DNA of 64,000 bases. It comes from Archangium violaceum. Its GTDB lineage: Bacteria; Myxococcota; Myxococcia; Myxococcales; Myxococcaceae. The notes under the pieces are model-generated. The model was not told the origin of the DNA, did no database searches, and saw only the letters and a program-made list of their open reading frames with translations. The position numbers were made by a program, and so were the translations under genes. Below are positions 1-8,444 of the stretch, piece after piece. Where the stretch lies: positions 9,985,501 to 10,049,500 of the forward strand of contig NZ_CP069338.1 of assembly GCF_016859125.1 (NCBI RefSeq), written 5' to 3'. How positions within the stretch are numbered: the stretch's first letter is position 1; each line of letters starts with the position of its first letter.

Positions 1-4
1 TTCC

Positions 5-1057
5 GTGTTGCCCTTGCCTCGCCCTGAGTTGCAGCACCTGGAGCCCGCTCCGCACGGAGGGGACGCCGCGCCAGGGTGCGTGGACTTCAGCACGGGAGTC
101 TCCCCACTGCCGCCTCCGGAGGCGGTGCTCGAGGCCTTCCGCGCCGCCGACGTGCGGCGCTACCCCCACCCCACGGCCCTTCCCCTGAGGGAGCCCCTCG
201 CGAGGCTCCATGGGCTGCCGCTCGATGGAGTGGTGGTGGGCAATGGCTCGGTGGAGCTCATCTGGGCCCTGGCTCGCGCCTTCGCGGGCCCGGGGCGTCA
301 CGCGCTGGTGCTCACCCCTGCCTTCGGGGAGTACGCGCAGGCGGTGCGCGCCAGCGGAGCCTCGGTGGAAACGCTGGCCGCGAAGGGGCCGCCCTTCGAG
401 TGGGATCTCGAGGTGTTGCTCGCCACGCTCCGCCGCCAGAAACCTTCCCTCCTCTTCGTGTGTCGGCCGAGCAATCCCTGCCTCGCCGTGTTCCCGCTGG
501 AGGCAATACGCGCCGCCGCGGCCGCCGCGCCCGAAACCCTGGTGGTGGTGGACGAGGCCTACCAGCCGCTCTTCGAGGGCGTGGAGCCCATGCGCCCGGA
601 AGGCAACATCGTCGTGCTGCGTTCCCTCACCAAGGTGTTCGCCCTGCCGGGGCTGCGGCTCGGCTACCTGCTGGGAGAGCCTCGGCTGGTGCGCGCGGTA
701 CAAGCAGCCCTCCCACCGTGGAACGTGTCGGCCCCGGCGCTGGCGGCGGGCCGGGAGGCACTCGAGTGCCTCGGGCAGGTGGACGTGGTGCGCACGGAGA
801 TCAGCCGGCTGCGGAGAGCACAGCAGACGCTCCTCACCGAGGCTGGCGCCCAGGTGGACGCCACCGGAGGCACGTTCCTGCTGTGCCGGGTGCCCGAGGC
901 CCGCCCCTTCGCCGCCGCCGCCGTCCAGGCCGGCATCCGGGTGCGCGACTGCACCAGCCTGGGCCTCCCCCACCACATCCGCCTCGGAGTGAGACCCGAG
1001 TCGGACCATGCCCTTCTGCGCTCCGCCTGGCGGCGCGTCCGGGAGACATTCGAATGA
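5..1057 (+). CDS. cobC: Threonine-phosphate decarboxylase-like PLP enzyme of cobalamin synthesis
   Basis: Class I/II aminotransferase fold of 350 aa. By family and by position next to cobQ it probably makes (R)-1-amino-2-propanol phosphate from L-threonine phosphate, the linker of the cobalamin nucleotide loop. The PLP-binding lysine is K210 in SLTK, followed by a glycine- and leucine-rich stretch typical of the family, and the DEAYQPLF segment upstream carries the usual cofactor-binding Asp. The assigned start is a GTG four bases from the window edge; an earlier start outside the window cannot be excluded. The stop overlaps the next start by 4 bases (ATGA), so translation is probably coupled. 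A general histidinol-phosphate aminotransferase is the alternative, made unlikely by the operon. The symbol follows the cobC/cobD naming of this enzyme, which differs between organisms. Confidence 0.85.
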   Translation: MLPLPRPELQHLEPAPHGGDAAPGCVDFSTGVSPLPPPEAVLEAFRAADVRRYPHPTALPLREPLARLHGLPLDGVVVGNGSVELIWALARAFAGPGRHALVLTPAFGEYAQAVRASGASVETLAAKGPPFEWDLEVLLATLRRQKPSLLFVCRPSNPCLAVFPLEAIRAAAAAAPETLVVVDEAYQPLFEGVEPMRPEGNIVVLRSLTKVFALPGLRLGYLLGEPRLVRAVQAALPPWNVSAPALAAGREALECLGQVDVVRTEISRLRRAQQTLLTEAGAQVDATGGTFLLCRVPEARPFAAAAVQAGIRVRDCTSLGLPHHIRLGVRPESDHALLRSAWRRVRETFE

Positions 1058-2532
1058 AGGCCCGTACCCTGATGGTCCAAGGCACTGCTTCCAGCGTGGG
1101 CAAGAGCCTGCTGGTGACGGCCCTCTGCCGCATCTACGCGCGGCGGGGCTTCAAGGTGGCGCCCTTCAAGTCGCAGAACATGGCGCTCAACTCGGCGGTG
1201 ACGCCGGATGGGGCGGAGATTGGCCGCGCCCAATATGCCCAGGCCGAGGCGGCGCGCGCGGTGCCGTGCGCGGAGATGAACCCCATCCTCCTCAAACCGG
1301 AGACGACGTCCGGCTCGCAGGTGGTGGTGATGGGCAAGGTGCTGGGGAGCATGCACTTCCGTGACTACCACCGGCGCAAACCCGAGCTGCGCGAGGTGGT
1401 GGGCCAGGCGTTGGACACCCTCCGCGAGCGCCATGAGCTGGTCATCATCGAGGGAGCGGGCAGCCCGGCGGAGGTGAACCTCAAGGACCGCGACCTCGTG
1501 AACATGTGGGTGGCCGAGCGCGCCGACGCCCCGGTGGTGCTGGTCACGGACATCGAGCGAGGCGGAGCGCTGGCGGCGCTGGTGGGCACGCTGGAGCTGC
1601 TCGAGCCCCCCGAGCGGGAGCGGGTGCGAGCCCTGGTGGTGAACAAGTTCCGCGGTGACCCTTCCCTCTTCCAGGGAGGCGTGAGCTTCCTCGAGAAGAA
1701 GTGTGGCATCCGCGTGGCCGGAGTCATCCCCCACCTGGGAGACACGGGCATCGCCAGCGAGGATTCACTGGACCTACGGCCCGGAGAGGCGAACGGCGGG
1801 GCACTCGTGAGCATCCTGAAGCTGCCGCGCCTGTCCAACTTCGATGAGTTCGAGCCACTGATGCGCGAACCAGGGTTGGAGGTGCGCTGGTGCGAGCGGC
1901 CCGAGGAACTGGAGGGCGCGAGGCTCGTCATCATCCCAGGCACCAAGTGCACGGCGAACGACCTGCGCTGGATGAGGCGCACCGGACTGGCGGGGGCGCT
2001 GGTGCAGCGGGTGCACGCCGGGCAGCCGGTGCTGGGCATCTGCGGTGGCTACCAGATGCTGGGCGAGCGCATCCTGGATCCGCTGGGCGTGGAGTCACCG
2101 GAGCCGGACGTGGCGGGGCTGGGCCTGCTGCCGGTGGTGACGCGCTTCGAGAAGGAGAAGGCCACCTCGCCGGTGTCGCTGCGACTCGGGGAGGGACTGC
2201 CAGGAATGCGCACCGCCGGAGGCATGGAGGTGCGGGGATACGAAATCCATTGTGGCCGGGTAACGGTGGCGCCGGAGGCGCGGCCCTTCGGCACGTGGTT
2301 GCAGCGCGGGAATGAAGCGTGCCAGCAAGCCGAGGGCTGCGTCGCGGCTGGAGGCGCAGTGGCCGGAACCCTCGTGCACGGCCTCTTCGAGAACGAGTCG
2401 GTGCGGCGAGCGGTGCTGACGGAGCTCGGCGTGACGGCGGGCGCATCACGGGCCGATCCCTACGAGGTGCTCGCCGACCACTTCGAGAAGGCCCTGGACC
2501 TCGCCTACCTCGACCGGATGGTGGGGCTGTGA
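1054..2532 (+). CDS. cobQ: Cobyric acid synthase (glutamine-hydrolysing)
   Basis: This 492-aa cytoplasmic enzyme amidates the b, d, e and g carboxylates of adenosylcobyrinic acid a,c-diamide, using ATP and glutamine. The N-terminal dethiobiotin-synthetase-like domain starts with a P-loop at about residues 10-19 (GTASSVGKS) and has the family segment FKSQNMALNS. The C-terminal class I amidotransferase domain has its nucleophile at C330 (GICGGYQML) and histidine at H442 (LVHGLFEN). The ATG overlaps the stop of the preceding gene and the stop overlaps the GTG of cobT (GTGA), so the four cobalamin genes form one translationally coupled operon. An upstream in-frame extension exists but lies in the shadow of the preceding gene. 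Length is usual for CobQ. Confidence 0.95.
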   Translation: MKARTLMVQGTASSVGKSLLVTALCRIYARRGFKVAPFKSQNMALNSAVTPDGAEIGRAQYAQAEAARAVPCAEMNPILLKPETTSGSQVVVMGKVLGSMHFRDYHRRKPELREVVGQALDTLRERHELVIIEGAGSPAEVNLKDRDLVNMWVAERADAPVVLVTDIERGGALAALVGTLELLEPPERERVRALVVNKFRGDPSLFQGGVSFLEKKCGIRVAGVIPHLGDTGIASEDSLDLRPGEANGGALVSILKLPRLSNFDEFEPLMREPGLEVRWCERPEELEGARLVIIPGTKCTANDLRWMRRTGLAGALVQRVHAGQPVLGICGGYQMLGERILDPLGVESPEPDVAGLGLLPVVTRFEKEKATSPVSLRLGEGLPGMRTAGGMEVRGYEIHCGRVTVAPEARPFGTWLQRGNEACQQAEGCVAAGGAVAGTLVHGLFENESVRRAVLTELGVTAGASRADPYEVLADHFEKALDLAYLDRMVGL

Positions 2533-3596
2533 ACGGACGGACGAGCGCGAGTTGGATCATTCCGGCACCGGACCAGGTGGCGGCGGACCGTGCGCATGAA
2601 AGGCAGTCGCGCCTCACCAAGCCTCCGGGGAGCCTGGGAGTACTGGAGGAGGTCGCGGTGAAGCTGGCCGCCCTGCAAGGCACGCCGCTGCCCCGGAGCC
2701 GGCCCGCGGCGGCCCTGCTCTTCGCGGCGGATCATGCCGTCACCCGCCACGGAGTCTCGCCCTACCCTTCGGCCGTCACCGCGGCCATGGTGGAGAACTT
2801 CCTGCGGGGGGGGGCGGCCTCCAGCGTCCTGTGCCGACAACTGGGCGTACCGCTGCGTGTGGTGGACGTGGGCGTGCTGCGACCGCCCGCGCGACCCCCT
2901 GACGAGGGTGTCTCCTTCCGGCGCGACCCGGTGGCGGACGAGCCGGGGGGAGACCTGCGGGTGGAGGACGCGATGAGCGAGGCCACCTTCCGGCGTGCGC
3001 TGGCGGCGGGGGCCGAGGAGGTGGACCAACTCCCGGACGACGTGCGCCTCGTCATGCTGGGAGAGATGGGCATCGGCAACACGACCGCGGCGGCGGCGGT
3101 GGCGGCCCTGCTCCTCGGGAGCAAGGCGGAGGAGATGGTGGGCCGGGGCACGGGGGTGGACAACGCGGGCCTCGCGCGCAAGGTGGAGGTGGTGGGTGAC
3201 GCGGTGCGGCGGCTCGAGGGTGCTGGCCCCGAGCGCGCCGTTCAATCCGCGGGAGGAAGGGACATCGCGGCCCTGGTGGGGGCGGCGGCACGAGCCATCG
3301 AGCGACGCAAGGCGGTGCTGGTGGACGGCTTCATCGTCTCGGTGGCCATGCTGGCGCTGGAGCGGATGGCACCGGGCGCGAGGGAGTGGATGCTGTTCGC
3401 CCACCGCTCGGCCGAGGCGGGCCACCGGCACGTCCTGGAGGCACTCGGCGCGAGGCCGATGCTCGACCTGGGGCTGCGACTGGGCGAAGGCAGTGGCGCG
3501 CTGACGGCGCTGCCGCTGGTGGACGCCGCGTGCGCACTGCATGCGGGCATGGCCACCTTCGAGGAAGCCGGAGTCCCGGACCGGGGGCAGGGCTGA
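2529..3596 (+). CDS. cobT: Nicotinate-nucleotide:dimethylbenzimidazole phosphoribosyltransferase
   Basis: CobT activates the lower ligand base by transferring ribose phosphate from nicotinate mononucleotide, giving alpha-ribazole phosphate. The 355-aa protein has the N-terminal LTKPPGSLG signature, the MGIGNTTAAAA segment, and the C-terminal GEGSGA motif, whose Glu (E320) corresponds to the catalytic base of the family. The start is the GTG at 2529, which overlaps the cobQ stop by 4 bases; the longer in-frame extension is not needed. The gene ends in TGATG, so cobS starts on its last base. bluB, which supplies dimethylbenzimidazole, lies 14 kb away in this window. Confidence 0.95.
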   Translation: MNGRTSASWIIPAPDQVAADRAHERQSRLTKPPGSLGVLEEVAVKLAALQGTPLPRSRPAAALLFAADHAVTRHGVSPYPSAVTAAMVENFLRGGAASSVLCRQLGVPLRVVDVGVLRPPARPPDEGVSFRRDPVADEPGGDLRVEDAMSEATFRRALAAGAEEVDQLPDDVRLVMLGEMGIGNTTAAAAVAALLLGSKAEEMVGRGTGVDNAGLARKVEVVGDAVRRLEGAGPERAVQSAGGRDIAALVGAAARAIERRKAVLVDGFIVSVAMLALERMAPGAREWMLFAHRSAEAGHRHVLEALGARPMLDLGLRLGEGSGALTALPLVDAACALHAGMATFEEAGVPDRGQG

Positions 3597-4372
3597 TGCA
3601 ACTTCCTCCCGTGCTGCGGGGGGCCCGCGCGGCCTTTGCCTTCTACACCCGCATTCCCGTCGGAGGTTTTCCCTACAGCCCGGCCGACTGGCAGTGGGCC
3701 TCGGGGTGGTTTCCGCTGGTGGGAGCCTGCCTCGGTGGGCTGCTGGCGCTGGTGTGGCTGGCCGTCGAGCGCGCGGGACCGTTCGCCGCCGCCGCGCTGG
3801 TGGTGGGCATGGGGATGCTGCTCACGGGGGCATTCCACGAAGACGGGCTGGCCGACACCGCGGACGCGCTCGGTGGGGCGTACGAGCGTGCGCGCCTCTT
3901 CGAGATCCTCAAGGACAGTCGCATCGGCTCCTTCGGCGCGGCGGCGCTGGTCGTAGTACTGGTGCTACGCATCGCGCTGCTCGCGCGACTCCAGGCGATC
4001 GCGCCCCTGGCCCTCGTGCTCACCGGGTGCCTGGCACGAACCCCGCCCATCTGGCTGATGGTCGCCCTCCCCTACGTGACGAGCAATACGACCTCACGCA
4101 GCCAGAACGTGGCACGCATCACCGGCGCCCAGGCGATGCTGGCCACGGCCTGCCCCATCGTGATGATGGGCGCGTTCCTCTGGACGGGCTGGCTGGAGAC
4201 GACCACGGCGTGGGCGCTCCTGGCGGCGGCCGGCCTCACGGCGCTCGTGTGTGGCTGGCGCTTCTGGGTGCGCGCTGGAGGCATCACGGGAGACTTCCTT
4301 GGAGCCACGCAACAGATAGCGGAATGCAGCCTCCTGCTCGTCCTGGCGCTGACACGCGGCGACGCGGCCTGA
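3596..4372 (+). CDS. cobS: Adenosylcobinamide-GDP ribazoletransferase (cobalamin synthase)
   Basis: An integral membrane enzyme of 258 aa that joins adenosylcobinamide-GDP to alpha-ribazole (phosphate), the last assembly step of cobalamin. The acidic motif HEDGLADTADA at residues 81-91 is the family signature, and several hydrophobic helices follow. The C-terminal segment GGITGDFLGATQQI is also characteristic. The start ATG overlaps the cobT stop by one base. The kinase/guanylyltransferase that makes adenosylcobinamide-GDP (cobU/cobP) is not in the window and may lie upstream of the left edge. A minus-strand gene converges on it 64 bases downstream. Confidence 0.93.
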   Translation: MQLPPVLRGARAAFAFYTRIPVGGFPYSPADWQWASGWFPLVGACLGGLLALVWLAVERAGPFAAAALVVGMGMLLTGAFHEDGLADTADALGGAYERARLFEILKDSRIGSFGAAALVVVLVLRIALLARLQAIAPLALVLTGCLARTPPIWLMVALPYVTSNTTSRSQNVARITGAQAMLATACPIVMMGAFLWTGWLETTTAWALLAAAGLTALVCGWRFWVRAGGITGDFLGATQQIAECSLLLVLALTRGDAA

Positions 4373-4436
4373 CGGGAGGCTCCTTCTACACGGGCTCCCT
4401 GGCGGACGTGGTGCGACGCGCGAACCGGGTCTTCCG

Positions 4437-5558
4437 TCAGGGATTCGCGGCCGGAGCCATGGGACTCGCGACCGGAGCCGCGGGCTCCGCGGCCGGAGCC
4501 TGGGTCTTCGGGCCAGATACCGAGGATATCCGCTGGTCCATGAGCGTGGCCGACTCCGCGCCGCCGACCGCGTTGAGAATGGCCTGACCGCGTTCGTCGA
4601 CGAGCCGGGTGAACAACTGCTGGGCGTAGCCGAAGATCACCGCCCAGGCGATGATCTGCGCCGACGAATCGAGGTTGGACAGGCCTGGAACGAACTCGCC
4701 CCGCATGAGGAGGAGCCCCAGGACGGCGGTCAGGGCGCCGGTGGGCAGCTTGAGGAGCGCGAGGGCCAGGGGGACGCTGTGCGGAATCACGGTGCCCCGG
4801 AGCTGCCGCAGGGACACGGCCGCGGCCAACGCGGCGGAGATGAGGCCGATCAGCTCGACGAGCAGGTAGTCCAAGCTGCTCGTGAGCCCGTAGGGATTCG
4901 CGCCCTCCGTCCCGCTCGCCGTCGGGCAGACGACCCTGCCCTCGGGTTGGAAGCAGAGGGGCATGAGATTCGGACTCATGGCCATGACGACGCCGAGAGT
5001 GACGGCGAGCACCATGAGGCAGAGGGAGATGCCATACACGATGTTGCGGAAACTGCGGACGCGCACGTACTCGCGTTCCTGTGCCAGCAGGGCGGCCTGG
5101 AGCGCGGTGATGACGGTCTCGCGGTTCGCCTCGGCCAGCTTCGGGGTGACGGATGACTTCACCAGTCCCTCGACCGCCAGCCTGCGCGGATCCCGCGCGG
5201 GGAGATGTTCCCGGAGGGTGGCGATGAGCTCGGGTATCCGTGCTTCCAGATCCGCGAGGGGCATGTACCGCAGCATCAGGCAGTACGCCGCGTGGATGTT
5301 CGTCTCGACGGTGTCGATCAACGCACCACTCCGGCCCCAGGGAAACCGCCGCTGGTCGGCGGCGCGGCAGGCGGCATCCAGACGATCATTCGCCTCCCTG
5401 GCGAGCGTCTGCGCGTTGGGGGCCGCGTCCTTATGCGCCTTGCTGTCCTCGCAGAGCGCCTTCAGCTCGGCGATGCGGGCCAGCGCTCGCTGTCCCCAGG
5501 ACCAGGTGCCCATCTGGGAATGGGTGCCAGATCCCGATGAAGCCGTCGCGGTCCCCAT
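4437..5558 (-). CDS. Membrane protein of unknown function with four transmembrane segments
   Basis: I do not recognise the family. The 373-aa product has a cytoplasmic-looking, mostly helical N-terminal half of about 170 residues. Four hydrophobic segments follow at roughly 173-194, 230-249, 261-284 and 301-318, then a Pro/Ala-rich tail encoded by imperfect GCGGCCGGAGCC-like repeats. There is no signal peptide. The start is the ATG at 5558, five bases after a strong GGAGG; the in-frame TTG at 5570 lies directly before that ribosome site and is an unlikely start. The gene converges on cobS, and its upstream neighbour at 5699 is on the same strand but unrelated in function. Confidence 0.75.
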   Translation of the reverse strand: MGTATASSGSGTHSQMGTWSWGQRALARIAELKALCEDSKAHKDAAPNAQTLAREANDRLDAACRAADQRRFPWGRSGALIDTVETNIHAAYCLMLRYMPLADLEARIPELIATLREHLPARDPRRLAVEGLVKSSVTPKLAEANRETVITALQAALLAQEREYVRVRSFRNIVYGISLCLMVLAVTLGVVMAMSPNLMPLCFQPEGRVVCPTASGTEGANPYGLTSSLDYLLVELIGLISAALAAAVSLRQLRGTVIPHSVPLALALLKLPTGALTAVLGLLLMRGEFVPGLSNLDSSAQIIAWAVIFGYAQQLFTRLVDERGQAILNAVGGAESATLMDQRISSVSGPKTQAPAAEPAAPVASPMAPAANP

Positions 5559-5698
5559 GATCACCTCCAATTGGGCCCCGTGAGTCCTCCCGCGGTCGGG
5601 AAGCGCGGGCCCGCCATGTCAAACATGAGCAGTGGCGCACGCGCCGTGTACCCCGCCACCGCCCAGGCACCGACACGCCGTGCGACCGCCGACTCCCG

Positions 5699-6889
5699 TT
5701 ACTCCATCACCGTGGAGGCCAGCATGACGGCGAACATCCCTTGGGGCAGGTTCTCCACGCGCTCCTTGTTGACGTAGTTGGCGTAGTCGACCTGGACTCC
5801 CATGCCCTGAACGGAGTCGCGAACCACCACGTGCCCGTCCGGTCCGTAGGTGATTTTCGACTTCACGCCCTCCCACCCCTTCTGGGCCACACGGGCGTAA
5901 TCGTCGCTGATGTAGCCGAGGGTCACGGCCTTCTTCAGAGCATAGACGAACATGGCACTGCCCGAGGTTTCCAGCCAGTTGTCCGGCTGATCTCCCTTGT
6001 CGAGCACCTGGTACCACAAGCCGGTGACCGGATCCTGCGTGCTCTTCAAACCCTCGGCCACGTTCCGCAAGATGTCCTGGATGTCCTGATGGTCGGAATG
6101 GCCGCTGGGGAGGTGCTCGAGCGTATCGACCAGGGCCATCGCCAACCACCCCATGCTGCGGTTCCAGTGGATGGGGGAGACTCCCGTATCAGGATTTGCC
6201 CACGCGACGTTCCGATCCGCATCCCATGCATGGAAGTGGAGCTTCGTCGTGGGATTGTAGGTGTGCTGGTGGATGAGCTTGATCTGCTTGACCACCGTAT
6301 CGAAGGACTCGGTTCGTGCCTCCTCCGACGTCGCGAACTCGGCACCGTACTGGGCGATGTACGGCCCCGCCATGTAGATGCCGTCCAGCCACATCTCGTT
6401 GGGATACCTGGTCTTGTGCCAGAATCCACCCTCCGAGTTCACCGGAAAGTCAGCGTACCTGGCGCGGATGTTCGCCGCCGCGAGCTTGTACTTCGGATCC
6501 TGGGTGGCCTCGTACAGAGGGAAGAACAGATTGGCGGGCTGGATGAGGTCCAGGTTGTGTTCGTCGGGATATGACGGAATGTTCCCGTTGCTGTCGACGT
6601 ACTTGTCCACCCATGTCTTGATGTAGTCCAGGTACCGCCGGTCCTGCGTCTTCTCATGGAGCCGGGCAAACCCGACGAAGAGCACGCCGTTGGTGTACTC
6701 CCACCGCTTGGTCGTAATCGTGTCCGGGTCTGGCCACTCCTTGATGATGGAATTGGCCAGTGCCACGCCGACGCTCGGAGCACCGCTCGGAGGAGCAGGT
6801 TCATCCGGAGCGCATGATGTGCCTGCCAGGGCAGCGCCCAATACACCCATCAACGCCAGGGACTGGAATGACACTCTCGACGCAACCAT
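5699..6889 (-). CDS. GH105 unsaturated rhamnogalacturonyl hydrolase, lipoprotein
   Basis: A 396-aa exported lipoprotein with lipobox LAGTSC (Cys26). The mature part matches family GH105 enzymes such as YteR/YesR, which remove the unsaturated uronic acid from the non-reducing end of pectin lyase products. Visible marks are NLDLIQPAN and MWLDGIYMAGPY; D114 and D169 in them are the probable catalytic pair, with an HWNRSMGW segment further on. The lipid anchor suggests action at the cell surface or in the periplasm on imported oligosaccharides. No polysaccharide lyase is adjacent, so the exact substrate is open (related GH88 or GH154 enzymes act on other unsaturated glycans). Confidence 0.82.
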   Translation of the reverse strand: MVASRVSFQSLALMGVLGAALAGTSCAPDEPAPPSGAPSVGVALANSIIKEWPDPDTITTKRWEYTNGVLFVGFARLHEKTQDRRYLDYIKTWVDKYVDSNGNIPSYPDEHNLDLIQPANLFFPLYEATQDPKYKLAAANIRARYADFPVNSEGGFWHKTRYPNEMWLDGIYMAGPYIAQYGAEFATSEEARTESFDTVVKQIKLIHQHTYNPTTKLHFHAWDADRNVAWANPDTGVSPIHWNRSMGWLAMALVDTLEHLPSGHSDHQDIQDILRNVAEGLKSTQDPVTGLWYQVLDKGDQPDNWLETSGSAMFVYALKKAVTLGYISDDYARVAQKGWEGVKSKITYGPDGHVVVRDSVQGMGVQVDYANYVNKERVENLPQGMFAVMLASTVME

Positions 6890-7317
6890 TGTCTACCCCC
6901 TATTCGTGACACGTGAACTTCAGGCCTTTCGCAATCATGGGGCCCGCCATTGAAAGCGTCATCAGGGCTGTTCCGACCATCACTTCCTCTCGAGCCCAGA
7001 CAATGCCCCGCCTTGTGATGACATGGCGGGGTGGACGGAATGCCAGACTATGAGAGGGAAAGCCGTTCCCGTCTAACTCAGAGTCCGCATCGATGAATGC
7101 CGTTCGTGAATCGATCGATCCCGCCGACCGCGCGGGTCCGTGACCGAGCGCGCGGATCCAGGATCGACGCAATGCGTTGATAGTGCAATGCGTTGCTGAC
7201 ACAGCTCGAGCGGAAGCACAAGCCGGCGGGAGGAGCAAGCATGCGGGCTCACTCCTGCCTGATGGGCAGATGAGGGAGAGCAGGCTCGCCCGCACGGGTG
7301 GAGCGCCCGTTTACCGC
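6890..7317. other. Intergenic stretch with a direct repeat and a hairpin
   Basis: A 428-base stretch without a convincing gene, upstream of the minus-strand GH105 gene and downstream of the minus-strand flavoprotein gene. It holds an inverted repeat CCCCGCC...GGCGGGG around 7002-7028, and a perfect 11-base direct repeat GCAATGCGTTG at 7169-7179 and 7185-7195, centres 16 bases apart. The direct repeat could be a paired operator for the GH105 gene or the remains of a slippage event. I cannot assign a promoter. Confidence 0.5.
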
Positions 7318-8277
7318 TCAGCCGAGCGGCGCCTCCAGGGCGGCCGGAGCCACGGCCTCGAGCGCGCGGGAGTAGCCGACCAGCGAGGCCGTCGTCTCTC
7401 CGCGCAGCGACTTGTTGATGGCCATGGCGGCCTTCGCACCCTCGGCCGCCGCCACGATCACCCACTTCACGTCGTGCGAGGCGTCCCCCACGACCCACAG
7501 GCCGGGCACGTTCGTCCCCTCCAGCCTCCCCGTCTTCACCGCGCCCTTCCGGTTGAAAAGGCACCCCAGCCGCTCGGCCAGATCCGCGCGCGGGCGGGTG
7601 GGACCATGGAAGAAGAGGGCCCGCCGGAGCACGCGCTCTCCATTGCGCAGCACCACCGCCGCCAGGAGTCCATCCTGTCCCTCGAGCCGAGCCACCCGCT
7701 CGCCGCGGACCTGGATGCGGTGGCGCGCCAGGAGGAGGCGATCTTCCTCGCCCAACCGGGAAGGGCCATCGGTGAAGAAGATCACGTCATCGCTCCAGCT
7801 GGTCAGGGCCAGCGCCAGCTCCGCCGCCTCGTGACCCCGGCCGTAGGCGGCGAGGGGCTGGCCGCGCACCTCCCACCCATCGCAGTAGGGACAGTGGTGG
7901 ACGCTTCGTCCGTATAGGGGCTCGATTCCCGGGACGCGCGGCAGCTCGTCCACCACGCCGGTGGCCAGCAGCAGACGGCGACAGACCTTCCGCGAGCCAT
8001 CATCGAGAATCACCTCGAATGTCGTCTCGCAACGCCGCGCGTCCACCGCTCTGGCCTGTCGCACCTCCACGTCGTAGCGGGCGAGCTCCTCCCGGGCGAG
8101 CCTGCGGATTTCCTCGGGCGGGGTGCCGTCCCGGGTCAGGAAGCCATGGGCGGCGTGGCTGGCGCCATTGCGATACTCGCCGCTGTCCAGCACCAGCACC
8201 TTGCGGCAGGCCCGCCCCAGCATGAGCGCCGCGCTCAGACCGGCCGGACCGCCTCCCACGACGATGACATCCCACAT
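7318..8277 (-). CDS. FAD-dependent thioredoxin-reductase-like oxidoreductase with CPYC site
   Basis: A 319-aa flavoprotein of the thioredoxin reductase superfamily. The FAD-binding GGGPAGLSAA lies at residues 8-17, a redox-active CPYC pair at C129/C132 in HHCPYCDGWE, and the closing WVVGDASHDV near the C-terminus contacts FAD. This branch contains both NADPH-dependent reductases and the O2-dependent dithiol oxidases of the GliT/HlmI type; sequence alone does not decide. The start chosen is ATG 8277 because GGAG lies 8 bases upstream; a GTG/ATG-type extension to 8307 has no ribosome site. No thioredoxin gene is adjacent, and no nonribosomal peptide cluster is in view, so the partner substrate is unknown. 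Confidence 0.85.
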   Translation of the reverse strand: MWDVIVVGGGPAGLSAALMLGRACRKVLVLDSGEYRNGASHAAHGFLTRDGTPPEEIRRLAREELARYDVEVRQARAVDARRCETTFEVILDDGSRKVCRRLLLATGVVDELPRVPGIEPLYGRSVHHCPYCDGWEVRGQPLAAYGRGHEAAELALALTSWSDDVIFFTDGPSRLGEEDRLLLARHRIQVRGERVARLEGQDGLLAAVVLRNGERVLRRALFFHGPTRPRADLAERLGCLFNRKGAVKTGRLEGTNVPGLWVVGDASHDVKWVIVAAAEGAKAAMAINKSLRGETTASLVGYSRALEAVAPAALEAPLG

Positions 8278-8444
8278 GGCTTGCGCTCCAGACCCGAGGT
8301 GACCCACGCACCCCGCTCCATCAGAGACGCTAGGGTGGGTGGGATTGCCGGAGGAGCGCCGTGCCGGATTCAGAGGCTCGTCCGCTCCAGGACCTGGCGA
8401 ACCACCGGACGCGCCCCCCGCATTGGACGGAGTCGTCTGAACTG

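Noticed and set aside
1-5. Cobalamin riboswitch for the cob operon
   Set aside because: The leader would lie left of the window; nothing in view supports one, and none is visible upstream of bluB or the metal operon.
5559-5570. TTG start extending the membrane protein by four residues
   Set aside because: It overlaps the strong GGAGG that serves the ATG at 5558.
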